43,381 bases of DNA. Origin: Candidatus Gastranaerophilales bacterium. Lineage in GTDB: Bacteria > Cyanobacteriota > Vampirovibrionia > Gastranaerophilales > Gastranaerophilaceae. The DNA is taken from the NCBI GenBank assembly GCA_944325185.1, contig CALUZA010000037.1, forward strand, positions 1 to 43,381, in the 5' to 3' direction. The notes beneath the pieces were generated by a model. That model saw only the letters and a program-made list of their open reading frames with translations. It ran no database searches and was not told where the DNA came from. Below are positions 1 to 6,894 of the stretch, in pieces. The position numbers were made by a program, and so were the translations under genes. The first letter of the stretch is position 1. Each line of letters starts with the position of its first letter.

Positions 1-2
1 GT

Positions 3-905
3 ACTATATATTGTTCAAATATTATTAGTAATTGCAATAATTGTACAAGCTCTACAACTTGCATATCTTGCATAGGCAATTATTATGTAAATTCACAAAA
101 TAAATGTTCTCCTTGTTCTGATATATCCAATTGCTTGCAATGCTCCAGTGGTTCAACATGCACAGTTTGTGCAAGCGGTTATTACGTTAATTCATCAAAC
201 AAATGTTCAAAATGCACAATATCAAATTGTGCAAGATGTAATACAGACGGTACTTGTCTTGCATGTAACAGTGATTATTATTTATCTGACGATAAAAAAA
301 GTTGTTTGCCAAATGACGGTAATTTTAATTGCTCTGATTCTAACTTTATGAGAATAGGTAACTTATGTATTACCAGACGCAATATGGGCGATAGTTTAAT
401 GCTTCCGATACCATCTACGGTTAATGTTGCCACAGCTGGGAATGATTATTGTTATTCTAACTCTCAAAAATGTTGTTGGAAAGGGAAAACCAGTGATTAT
501 TGCAATACAAATGCCAACGGCAATTATTCGGGCTGTACAAGGACTGTTTGCAATTGGGATGCTGCCCAAGAAATTTGTGCTAAATTTAACTATGCAGGTA
601 AAACTTGGAGATTAGCAACAAATACAGAAAGAGCAAATTGGGGTATTAATTCTATAAACCTTGCAAATAATGGATTAATGCTTTGTGATTATGAGTCAGG
701 TTTAAAATCGGAAAGATGTCCGACAATTAGTTATTGTAATGGCGCATTTAAAAACGAGTGTGCACCATGGATGATTTGGGGCAATAATAATAATGGTATA
801 GAAGCAAATGCTAGTCAATTGGGTGCAGGCAAATATCACACAACTACTTATACCAAAAATTATGCGCTTTCTGTCCGTTGTGTCACAGAAATGGACACGG
901 AATAA
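3..905 (+). CDS. Cysteine-repeat surface-type protein, 5'-truncated by window edge
   Basis: The frame is open from base 3, so the gene begins left of the window; about 300 C-terminal residues are visible. A TTG at 135 is in frame but is only an internal codon. The first 100 residues are tandem cysteine-rich units of about 33 residues with CxxC pairs and a 'GYYVNSSNK'-like segment, resembling furin/growth-factor-receptor-like repeats of eukaryotic surface proteins. A second, roughly 200-residue Cys-rich domain follows. It contains 'WDAAQEICAKF' and 'WRLATNTERANW' and ends in 'ALSVRCV', which recalls C-type-lectin-like or DUF1566-like extracellular modules, but I do not recognise it firmly. Over 30 cysteines suggest an exported, disulfide-bonded protein. 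No membrane anchor is visible at the C-terminus. The function is unknown; surface adhesion is a guess. Confidence 0.75.
   Translation, partial: TIYCSNIISNCNNCTSSTTCISCIGNYYVNSQNKCSPCSDISNCLQCSSGSTCTVCASGYYVNSSNKCSKCTISNCARCNTDGTCLACNSDYYLSDDKKSCLPNDGNFNCSDSNFMRIGNLCITRRNMGDSLMLPIPSTVNVATAGNDYCYSNSQKCCWKGKTSDYCNTNANGNYSGCTRTVCNWDAAQEICAKFNYAGKTWRLATNTERANWGINSINLANNGLMLCDYESGLKSERCPTISYCNGAFKNECAPWMIWGNNNNGIEANASQLGAGKYHTTTYTKNYALSVRCVTEMDTE
105..302 (+). repeat. Two full 99-bp coding repeats of a Cys-rich unit
   Basis: Two consecutive 33-codon units run 105-203 and 204-302. Each has the pattern CxxC, a short spacer, CxxC, about five residues, CxxC, then a YY-containing segment and the next Cys. 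A less regular copy of 31-33 codons precedes them from base 3. DNA identity between units is moderate and concentrated around the Cys and 'YY' codons, so the array is an old protein repeat rather than a recent DNA duplication. It probably continues left of the window. Confidence 0.75.
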
Positions 906-933
906 TTTTCATATTATTTTTTGTGTTTTGGTT

Positions 934-960
934 ATGGGGTAAATTTTACCCCATTTTTTT
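934..960 (+). terminator. Rho-independent terminator of the Cys-repeat gene
   Basis: A 10-bp stem (934-943 pairing with 945-954, core GGGGTAAA/TTTACCCC) is followed directly by seven T residues. It lies about 30 bases after the stop codon. The rest of the gap to 1032 is AT-rich and shows nothing else I can support. Confidence 0.85.
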
Positions 961-1032
961 GATTATAATAATGTTTGGTGCTGTTTTTGCAAAAATTTAA
1001 ACACAACTGTAAAAGATTTAATTGATTTTTGA

Positions 1033-1566
1033 TTATTGTTTTGTTGGTTTTGAAATCATTTCATAGGTTATTTCTTTAGATTTCAAAATAAAATCGCACA
1101 GTTCACGAACAGCACCTCTGCCGCCATTAAATGATGAAATAAAGTTACATTTTTCTTTTACCTGTTGTATTGCATCAAAAGGACAGCATTTTAGTCCAAC
1201 TTTTTCTAATATGCAAATATCCGGCAAATCATCACCCATATAAGCAATTTCATCGTATGAAAGACCATATTTTTCAATAAGTTCGTTTAGCGCAAGGATT
1301 TTATTTTTTTGTCCCATATATAGTTCTTTAATATTTATCATCTCCGCTCTTAATTTAACGGCGTTATTATCTCTTGCGGTTATGATTGAAGTTATTATTC
1401 CTGCTCTGGAAAGCATAACGACTCCAAGCCCGTCTTTAGCATTGTATGTTTTAATTTCTTTGCCGTCTTCTAAAAAAGTTAATGATCCGTCTGTCATTAC
1501 TCCATCAACATCAAATGCAACCAGTTTTATATTTTTAGCTATTTCATTGAGATTGGAATTAAACAT
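1033..1566 (-). CDS. kdsC: KdsC: 3-deoxy-D-manno-octulosonate-8-phosphate phosphatase
   Basis: HAD-superfamily phosphatase that hydrolyses Kdo 8-phosphate to Kdo, the step before CMP-Kdo formation for the LPS inner core; cytoplasmic. The N-terminal 'VAFDVDGVMTDG' is HAD motif I with the nucleophile and acid Asp residues, 'TARDNNAV' matches motif II, and 'YMGDDLPD' near residue 110 matches motif IV. The length of about 177 residues is normal for the cap-less KdsC tetramer family. An earlier in-frame ATG at 1578 is rejected as the start, because a GGAGGG Shine-Dalgarno lies inside that extension, 5 bases before the ATG at 1566. It stands alone, without kdsA, kdsB or kdsD next to it. A Gram-negative-type envelope is implied. 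Confidence 0.9.
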   Translation of the reverse strand: MFNSNLNEIAKNIKLVAFDVDGVMTDGSLTFLEDGKEIKTYNAKDGLGVVMLSRAGIITSIITARDNNAVKLRAEMINIKELYMGQKNKILALNELIEKYGLSYDEIAYMGDDLPDICILEKVGLKCCPFDAIQQVKEKCNFISSFNGGRGAVRELCDFILKSKEITYEMISKPTKQ

Positions 1567-1570
1567 TTTA

Positions 1571-1591
1571 CCCTCCATTAAAAAAATTATA
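1571..1591 (-). promoter_or_regulatory. -10 box and start-deciding Shine-Dalgarno of kdsC
   Basis: On the minus strand TATAAT (1586-1591) is followed by GGAGGG (1571-1576) and, 5 bases later, the ATG at 1566. The predicted transcript start near 1579 falls almost on the upstream ATG, which supports translation from 1566. No convincing -35 box is visible. Confidence 0.6.
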
Positions 1592-1676
1592 CATTAAATG
1601 GTTTAATTTTAAAATTTTTCATTCAAATTTATGTCCATTTTGTCGTCAGTTATAATGTAGTAAATAAAGAATCGCC

Positions 1677-1982
1677 ATGAATAATATAAAACAAATTCGT
1701 CTTTCTAAAGATAAATTTATTATTGATTTAGAAACAACCTCATTAAAATTAAATTATAAACAAATTGAAAATAAATATCTTATAGATATAAGTAATTTAA
1801 ATCTTATAAGTGCAACAAAGTATGCGATTTTATGTTCAACGTATTGTTTCATAAATAATTTTAAGAAAAAACTTTGTTGGCTTGTTGCAGACGAAGAAAT
1901 AAAGAAAGCTGTTTCGATTTTAAGATTGCAAAATTCGGAATTTCTAACAATTGAAAAAGAAAAAGCAAGATTAGCATCATGA
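1677..1982 (+). CDS. Small protein of unknown function, possibly STAS-like
   Basis: A 101-residue, Lys- and Ile-rich protein that I do not recognise. The order of predicted strands and helices ('KYLIDISNLNLISATKY' followed by 'KKLCWLVADEEIKKAVSILRL') recalls a STAS/anti-sigma-antagonist fold, but there is no clear phosphorylatable Ser in the usual 'DSSG' position, so this is only a weak suggestion. The stop overlaps the start of the next gene (ATGA, bases 1979-1982), so the two are almost certainly translationally coupled. A TATAAT at 1651-1656 could be the -10 box of the pair. The ribosome site is weak (AAAGA). Confidence 0.7.
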   Translation: MNNIKQIRLSKDKFIIDLETTSLKLNYKQIENKYLIDISNLNLISATKYAILCSTYCFINNFKKKLCWLVADEEIKKAVSILRLQNSEFLTIEKEKARLAS

Positions 1983-2572
1983 ATATATTAAATGAAATAA
2001 AAAATGAAAAAATATACGGCATAATAAGAGAAGATAATCCTGAATTATCTTTTGAAATTGCAAGAGCATACATTGAAGGCGGAATAAAATTTATAGAATT
2101 AAATTCACCTTTTGAAGTTACCGAAAAGGTTTCAAAGATAGATAACGTCATTGTGTCACAAGGCGGTATAATAACAACGGCTCAGGCGCATCTTGCGCTA
2201 AAGGTAGGTGCAAGTATAATTTCAAGTCCAATTTTTCAAACTAACCTTGTAAGATTTGCCTCTTGCTATAAGACATTTTTGATACCTTCGGTTACAACTC
2301 CGAATGAAGCATATAGTGCTTGGAGAGCAAGAATGCCTTTAATTAAGATTTATCCTGTTTCGGAGATGGGCGGAGTAGGATATATAAAAGATATGGTTAA
2401 ACCTATGCCGTTTTTAAATTTGCTTCCTTGCGGTTTTGTGAAATTGGATGAAATTGAAGGTTATATTAAAGCGGGAGCAACAGCAGTTGGTGTTGGGCGT
2501 GAGTTATACGGCAGTAAAAATTATAACGAAATAGTTAAAACCGTAAAAGAAGTTTTAAAGATGATTAAATAA
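1979..2572 (+). CDS. Divergent KHG/KDPG aldolase family protein
   Basis: A 197-residue TIM-barrel protein of the class I KHG/KDPG aldolase family. The order of motifs is preserved: 'GIIREDNPE' (Arg17), 'GGIKFIEL' with the expected general base Glu40, and 'IKIYPV' with the expected Schiff-base Lys123. Several substrate-contact motifs known from E. coli Eda are altered: the Arg after the catalytic Glu is Pro44, 'GAGTVL' reads 'QGGIIT', and 'PTGGI' reads 'PCGFV'. Aldolase chemistry may therefore be kept with a different substrate, and classical KDPG cleavage is not assured. It overlaps the small upstream gene by four bases and ends in a terminator shared with yraN. Confidence 0.75.
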   Translation: MNILNEIKNEKIYGIIREDNPELSFEIARAYIEGGIKFIELNSPFEVTEKVSKIDNVIVSQGGIITTAQAHLALKVGASIISSPIFQTNLVRFASCYKTFLIPSVTTPNEAYSAWRARMPLIKIYPVSEMGGVGYIKDMVKPMPFLNLLPCGFVKLDEIEGYIKAGATAVGVGRELYGSKNYNEIVKTVKEVLKMIK

Positions 2573-2586
2573 ATTATTTTAGGTCA

Positions 2587-2616
2587 AAAGCGGATTTATT
2601 CCGCTTTATTTTTTTA
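2587..2616. terminator. Terminator between the aldolase-family gene and yraN
   Basis: An 8-bp stem AAAGCGGA (2587-2594) pairs with TCCGCTTT (2600-2607) around a 5-base loop, followed by A and eight T on the plus strand. It sits between convergent genes. The A residues on the left arm give some T-run on the minus strand too, so it may serve both. Confidence 0.75.
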
Positions 2617-2976
2617 ATTTAATTCTATATTTTCTAAAAAATTAAATTCCGGAGAATTATTTTCTTTTAAAATTATTCCGATTGCATCGATTTGAAATTT
2701 TGTATATTTTTTATTTGAATTTTGGATATAGAATTTTGCACAATTATAGATTGAATTTAGTTTAGTTCTTGTTATTGCTTCAATTGGTGTTCCAAATGTG
2801 TTTGATTTTCTTGTTTTAACTTCTACGAAATGTAAAGTATTGTTTTTTAGTGCAATTATATCTATTTCTGCAATTCTTGAATAACGATAGTTAGTTTCAA
2901 GAATTTTATATCCTTTTTTTATTAAGAAATTTTTTGCCAGCTCCTCGCCGTATTTACCAAACTCTTTATTTGTCAT
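2614..2976 (-). CDS. yraN: YraN/UPF0102 family nuclease-like protein
   Basis: A 120-residue protein of the UPF0102 family, which has a restriction-endonuclease-like fold; its cellular role is unsettled. The family start 'GKYGEELAKNFLIKKGYKIL' is followed by the metal-binding core 'EIDIIA' near residue 37 and 'VEVKTRK' near residue 51, the D...ExK arrangement. Typical members read 'GEIDLIA'; here it is 'AEIDIIA', a mild change. The length is normal. It is a single gene, convergent with the aldolase-family gene and divergent from gatA with about 40 bases between the two starts. Confidence 0.88.
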   Translation of the reverse strand: MTNKEFGKYGEELAKNFLIKKGYKILETNYRYSRIAEIDIIALKNNTLHFVEVKTRKSNTFGTPIEAITRTKLNSIYNCAKFYIQNSNKKYTKFQIDAIGIILKENNSPEFNFLENIELN

Positions 2977-3016
2977 AAAATAATTGTAAGATAAATTTTA
3001 TATGGAGTAAACATAA

Positions 3017-4477
3017 ATGGAATTATTGAAAAAAACCGCAGCTGAACAACACAGGGCGCTTGTAAATAAAGAAGTTAGCGCAGTTGAGCTTGTTAATGCT
3101 TCCATTAAAAGAATTGAAGCATTGGATGAAAAGCTTGGAGCGTTTAATTCTTTAACTTTTGAAAGCGCTATTGAAACAGCGAAAAAAGTAGATGAAAAAA
3201 TTGCACGAAATGAAGAAATACCGCCTTTAGCAGGTATTCCTACCGCTTTAAAAGATAACATGAATGCAGTTGGAACAAAAACAACATGTTCATCTAAAAT
3301 TTTGGAAAATTTTGTTTCTCCTTATGATGCTACAATTACAGCTAAATTAAAAGAAAATCTTGTTCCTATAATGGGTAAGGCAAATTTGGATGAATTTGCA
3401 ATGGGTTCAAGTAATGAAAATTCAGCTTTCAAAATTGTTAGAAATCCATATAATTTAAATAAAGTCCCCGGTGGTTCTTCCGGAGGTTCTGCAGCAAGCG
3501 TTGCAGCGTCTGAAGTTACTTTATCATTGGGTTCGGATACAGGCGGATCAATTCGTTTGCCTGCTTCATTTTGCGGAATTACAGGTTTTAAACCTACATA
3601 CGGAAGAGTTTCAAGATATGGTTTAATTGCTTTTGCTTCTTCTTTGGATCAAATCGGACCTTTTGGACGTTCAATTGAAGATATTACCAATTTATATGAA
3701 GCAATTGCAGGATATGACGAAAAAGATTCAACTTCTTTAAAGCTTGAAGTTGGAGATATTTCATCTAATTTAAAGAAAGATATAAAAGGTTTAAAGGTTG
3801 GCGTAATAAAAGAATTGATGTCTGAAGGCGTTAGCGATGATGTTAAAGTAGCGGTTGAAAATGCAATAAAGACTTATGAAAAAATGGGGGCAGAAATCAA
3901 AGAAATTTCTCTACCATTGCTAAAGCATTCAATTGGTGTTTATTATATTGTTGCAACTGCTGAAGCAAGCTCAAATCTTGCGCGCTTTGACGGTGTAAAA
4001 TATGGTTACCGTGCTCAAAATTGCGAAAATCTTTTGGATATGTATTGTAAAACAAGAGCTGAAGGTTTTGGACCTGAAGTTAAAAGAAGAATAATGCTTG
4101 GCACTTATGCGCTTTCAAGTGGTTATTATGATGCTTATTATAAAAAAGCACAACAGTTAAGACATTTAATTGCCAATGATTTTACAAAAGCATTTGAATC
4201 GGTTGATATTTTAGTTTCTCCGACTTGTCCTACAACGGCATTTGATTTGAATTCAAAAGCAAATAATCCGCTTGAAATGTATTTAACTGATATTGCTACG
4301 ATTTCATCAAATCTTGTAGGTTCACCTGCTTTATCTATGCCTGTTGGTTTTGATAGGGATAAAATGCCAATTGGTATGCAGATTATTGCAAAAAGATTGG
4401 ATGAGATAACACTGTTACAAAGTGCTTATGCACTTGAACAAGAACTCGGTGTATATCAGGAACGTCCGAGTATATAA
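3017..4477 (+). CDS. gatA: GatA: aspartyl/glutamyl-tRNA amidotransferase subunit A
   Basis: Amidase subunit of GatCAB, which converts misacylated Glu-tRNA(Gln) (and Asp-tRNA(Asn)) using ammonia released from glutamine. The amidase-signature Ser-cisSer-Lys triad is complete: Lys79 in 'ALKDN', Ser154 in 'GGSSGGS' and Ser178 in 'GSDTGGS'. The 486-residue length is typical. GGAG lies 9 bases before the ATG at 3017. gatB and gatC are not adjacent and must be elsewhere if the complex is used. It ends in a strong terminator and appears monocistronic. Confidence 0.97.
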   Translation: MELLKKTAAEQHRALVNKEVSAVELVNASIKRIEALDEKLGAFNSLTFESAIETAKKVDEKIARNEEIPPLAGIPTALKDNMNAVGTKTTCSSKILENFVSPYDATITAKLKENLVPIMGKANLDEFAMGSSNENSAFKIVRNPYNLNKVPGGSSGGSAASVAASEVTLSLGSDTGGSIRLPASFCGITGFKPTYGRVSRYGLIAFASSLDQIGPFGRSIEDITNLYEAIAGYDEKDSTSLKLEVGDISSNLKKDIKGLKVGVIKELMSEGVSDDVKVAVENAIKTYEKMGAEIKEISLPLLKHSIGVYYIVATAEASSNLARFDGVKYGYRAQNCENLLDMYCKTRAEGFGPEVKRRIMLGTYALSSGYYDAYYKKAQQLRHLIANDFTKAFESVDILVSPTCPTTAFDLNSKANNPLEMYLTDIATISSNLVGSPALSMPVGFDRDKMPIGMQIIAKRLDEITLLQSAYALEQELGVYQERPSI

Positions 4478-4496
4478 TAAAAATAATTATATAAAA

Positions 4497-4528
4497 ATTG
4501 CCTAAATTTTATTTTAGGCAATTTTTTT
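4497..4528 (+). terminator. Rho-independent terminator of gatA
   Basis: A 10-bp stem ATTGCCTAAA (4497-4506) pairs with TTTAGGCAAT (4513-4522) around a 6-base loop and runs into seven T residues. It lies 20 bases after the gatA stop. Confidence 0.9.
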
Positions 4529-4569
4529 GTGAACTTTGTTTTTATTAATATACGAGGGGGAATAAGTTT

Positions 4570-5499
4570 ATGTTACACACAACAAATATTCGTGTTATTG
4601 AAATTCGAGATACTTTTAGAAAAATTAGAAAATTAATTAATTTTTCTATTATTATTTTAGCAGCTTTATCGTTTATCTATCTTGTATATTGGACTGCTGT
4701 TATGTCTGATGATATGGTTTTAGATTATACGGCAAGTTATTTTAATCCTTTGGCTCAATTCTTTTTTCCAAGCGAAACTTCTGTTGATATATATCGTTCT
4801 ACAGGTATTGCTTTGGCGCTTTTAATTTTGCCTTTTGGTTTTTTATATTATATTGCAGATAAAATTGAGGCTGCACTTATTAAAAAAGAAAATAGAATTC
4901 AGGAGGTTCTCGAAAATAATCGAAAAAAACAAGAGCACATAAATAGTTTAATGCAATATGAAGTAATTGATAGTTATTCAATTTGTCTTTCTTTGGATTA
5001 CGAATCAAAAAAAATTATAACCGAAGAAACAAAGGCTGTTTTAAATAATATAGTTTTTCAAAAAATTAAAAAGATTTTAAATTTAAGTTTTGAGGAAGCA
5101 AAAGTTAACGCAGGAAATGTATTAATTGTTACTTCAAGGAATTTTGAAAAATATGACTATATGTATTCTATGCTTTTAAGGGCATTGGCAAAAATTAAAG
5201 CAGTTATAGAGCATAAATATGAATTAAAAATAATTCCAAATATAACATCTGATGCCTATACTCAAAATGAACCGATAAACAGTATTGAAAGGTATCATAA
5301 AGAAATTAAAAAATTAAACTTTAAAAATCGTGCACTATCAACTGCGATGTTCTTGAAAAAATACAAATACTTAAAACACAATAAATATGCAGGTATCCCA
5401 ATTGGAGAATATGCATTATTTAAAGATGGAAGCATGGGAACTTATGAATTAAATATCGTATTTAAAAATTTATCACAAACTTTGGCAAGTATTTCTTAA
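4570..5499 (+). CDS. Two-helix membrane protein with cytoplasmic domain, unknown function
   Basis: A 309-residue protein I do not recognise. A short basic N-terminus precedes a first membrane helix (about 23-45), a 30-residue loop and a second helix (about 75-96). A charged helical stretch (about 97-130, 'KKENRIQEVLENNRKKQ') then leads to a soluble domain of about 180 residues. The topology (two helices, linker, cytoplasmic alpha/beta domain) resembles bacterial membrane signalling proteins such as class III cyclases, but I cannot see the metal-binding Asp pair or any other catalytic signature. GAGGGGG lies about 10 bases before the ATG. It stands between the gatA terminator and a hairpin at its own stop codon, so it is probably transcribed alone. 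Confidence 0.8.
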   Translation: MLHTTNIRVIEIRDTFRKIRKLINFSIIILAALSFIYLVYWTAVMSDDMVLDYTASYFNPLAQFFFPSETSVDIYRSTGIALALLILPFGFLYYIADKIEAALIKKENRIQEVLENNRKKQEHINSLMQYEVIDSYSICLSLDYESKKIITEETKAVLNNIVFQKIKKILNLSFEEAKVNAGNVLIVTSRNFEKYDYMYSMLLRALAKIKAVIEHKYELKIIPNITSDAYTQNEPINSIERYHKEIKKLNFKNRALSTAMFLKKYKYLKHNKYAGIPIGEYALFKDGSMGTYELNIVFKNLSQTLASIS

Positions 5500-5507
5500 T
5501 ACTTGCC
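5484..5507. terminator. Hairpin at the shared end of two convergent genes
   Basis: A perfect 10-bp stem GGCAAGTATT (5484-5493) pairs with AATACTTGCC (5498-5507) around a TCTT loop. The plus-strand stop codon (5497-5499) lies in the loop and stem, and the minus-strand stop of the 50-residue ORF is at 5507-5509. T-runs on both sides are weak, so it is either a modest bidirectional terminator or a 3'-end stabilising hairpin. Confidence 0.6.
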
Positions 5508-5659
5508 TATTTGTTATCGTTTGAAATATAATTTGTCAATTTTTGTGCAATCTCTTTGCACTTTTCATCATTCATAAGAGTTATTTGCATATCTCTGATT
5601 TTTTTATCCAATGCTTTTTTATTTATTTCAGAATTTTTTGAATTAAATTGATTATCCAT
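5507..5659 (-). CDS. Small charged protein (50 aa), unknown
   Basis: A 50-codon ORF beginning 'MDNQFNSKNSEINKKALDKK' and ending in TAG. It is Lys- and Asn-rich, predicted helical, with one Cys and no signal peptide or membrane segment. It starts 36 bases after the stop of the TPR gene in the same direction and fills an otherwise empty gap of about 190 bases. Its stop abuts the hairpin that closes the convergent gene, as expected for a real last gene of the operon. The ribosome site is poor, which lowers confidence. No function can be proposed. Confidence 0.55.
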   Translation of the reverse strand: MDNQFNSKNSEINKKALDKKIRDMQITLMNDEKCKEIAQKLTNYISNDNK

Positions 5660-5695
5660 AATTTTAAATTCGGCAGTTTGTAATAAAACTTGAAT

Positions 5696-6853
5696 TTATT
5701 TTTTTGTAAAAAATTCCATTATTTTATCAATCAAACCGCTGTAATTTTCTTCTTTTCTCTCTACTTTTTTACCGTATTGTTCTGCTTTTTCGAAATTTCC
5801 TTCAGAATAATAAAATTCTGCAAGAATTTCTTTTGCTTGTTCATCTTGATCTATTGCATAAACTTTTTCCCAAAATTCAATGGCAACAAATCTTTCTTTG
5901 TTTTGCATATATAAGTTTGCAAGCTCAATTAATACCGTTTTATTATTGGCGTTTACCTGATAAGCATGAGTGAATTCAACTATTGCATCATCAAATTTAC
6001 CTTGGAGTTTAAAACAAAACCCCCAGTTTAAATGTGCGTTAAATTCGTCTTCGAGTTCCTCATAGATGAGTGCTTTCATCTGAAAGGAGAGCGCATCAGG
6101 AGAGGCAAGCTTTATATATTCATCTATTTCTTTAAGCGATTCTTGGAAATTTTTAGTGTTGTATAAATATTGAGCTTTTAAGATGTGGTATGATTTTTTT
6201 TCGACATCGTTTAATTTTTTTAGATCGTAATTTTGAAGGTATTCATTTGCTTTTTCGTTTTGTTCGTCTTGGAGTAAAATTTTTATCCTTAAAAAATCAT
6301 CTTCAACAACTTCAAGTGCGGCTTTAAAATCATTTGCTTTGAAATATAATTGTGCCAACATATTTTTGATGTTTGCTTCATCAGGAAATTCTTCAAGCCC
6401 TCTTTTAGCTATTGAAATTGCGCTTTCTATTGCATTTTCTTTCATATATAATTCTACAAGTTCAAAATATGCATCAATTTCTTTTGGGCTTATTTCCAAC
6501 AGTTTTATAAATTCGTCAATTGCTTTTAGGTTTTTGTTATCAACTTTATATAGTCTGGCTAATTTTCTTCTTGCGTTTACATTGTCTATATCAATATCCA
6601 AAGCTTTTTTTGTGTCGTTAATTGCATATTCAAGCTTGTTTTGAGCTATATTAACATTGGCTCTTGCAAGGTAGTAGTTAAATCTGTCATCTTTTTCAAG
6701 ATATATATCCATTATGCAAGAGAGTGCAATTTCGTCATTTGGAATTGCTTTGATTATTTCTTCATATATTGCTAATGCACCGTCTAAGTCTTTATTTTCA
6801 TATAATTCCGCTGCAGATTGATGCATTTTTTCAAGTTGAGTCATATTTGACAT
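5696..6853 (-). CDS. TPR-repeat protein
   Basis: A 385-residue protein made of tandem tetratricopeptide repeats, for example 'AAELYENKDLDGALAIYEEI', 'ARRKLARLYKVDNKNLKAID' and 'QLYFKANDFKAALEVVEDD'. At least eight helix pairs run from about residue 10 to 365. There is no signal peptide, so a cytoplasmic scaffold or adaptor is likely. It lies 41 bases after the upstream glycosyltransferase gene in the same direction and is probably part of that operon, which suggests, without proving, a role in assembling or regulating envelope glycosylation. TPR proteins are too general for a firmer assignment. Confidence 0.88.
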   Translation of the reverse strand: MSNMTQLEKMHQSAAELYENKDLDGALAIYEEIIKAIPNDEIALSCIMDIYLEKDDRFNYYLARANVNIAQNKLEYAINDTKKALDIDIDNVNARRKLARLYKVDNKNLKAIDEFIKLLEISPKEIDAYFELVELYMKENAIESAISIAKRGLEEFPDEANIKNMLAQLYFKANDFKAALEVVEDDFLRIKILLQDEQNEKANEYLQNYDLKKLNDVEKKSYHILKAQYLYNTKNFQESLKEIDEYIKLASPDALSFQMKALIYEELEDEFNAHLNWGFCFKLQGKFDDAIVEFTHAYQVNANNKTVLIELANLYMQNKERFVAIEFWEKVYAIDQDEQAKEILAEFYYSEGNFEKAEQYGKKVERKEENYSGLIDKIMEFFTKK

Positions 6854-6894
6854 TTTTTAAAATCCTCTTTTTTTAACTATATTATCACAAAAAA

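Noticed and set aside
148..615. Alternative frame ORFs inside the Cys-repeat gene
   Set aside because: They result from the repeat structure; the frame open from base 3 with regular CxxC spacing is clearly the coding one.
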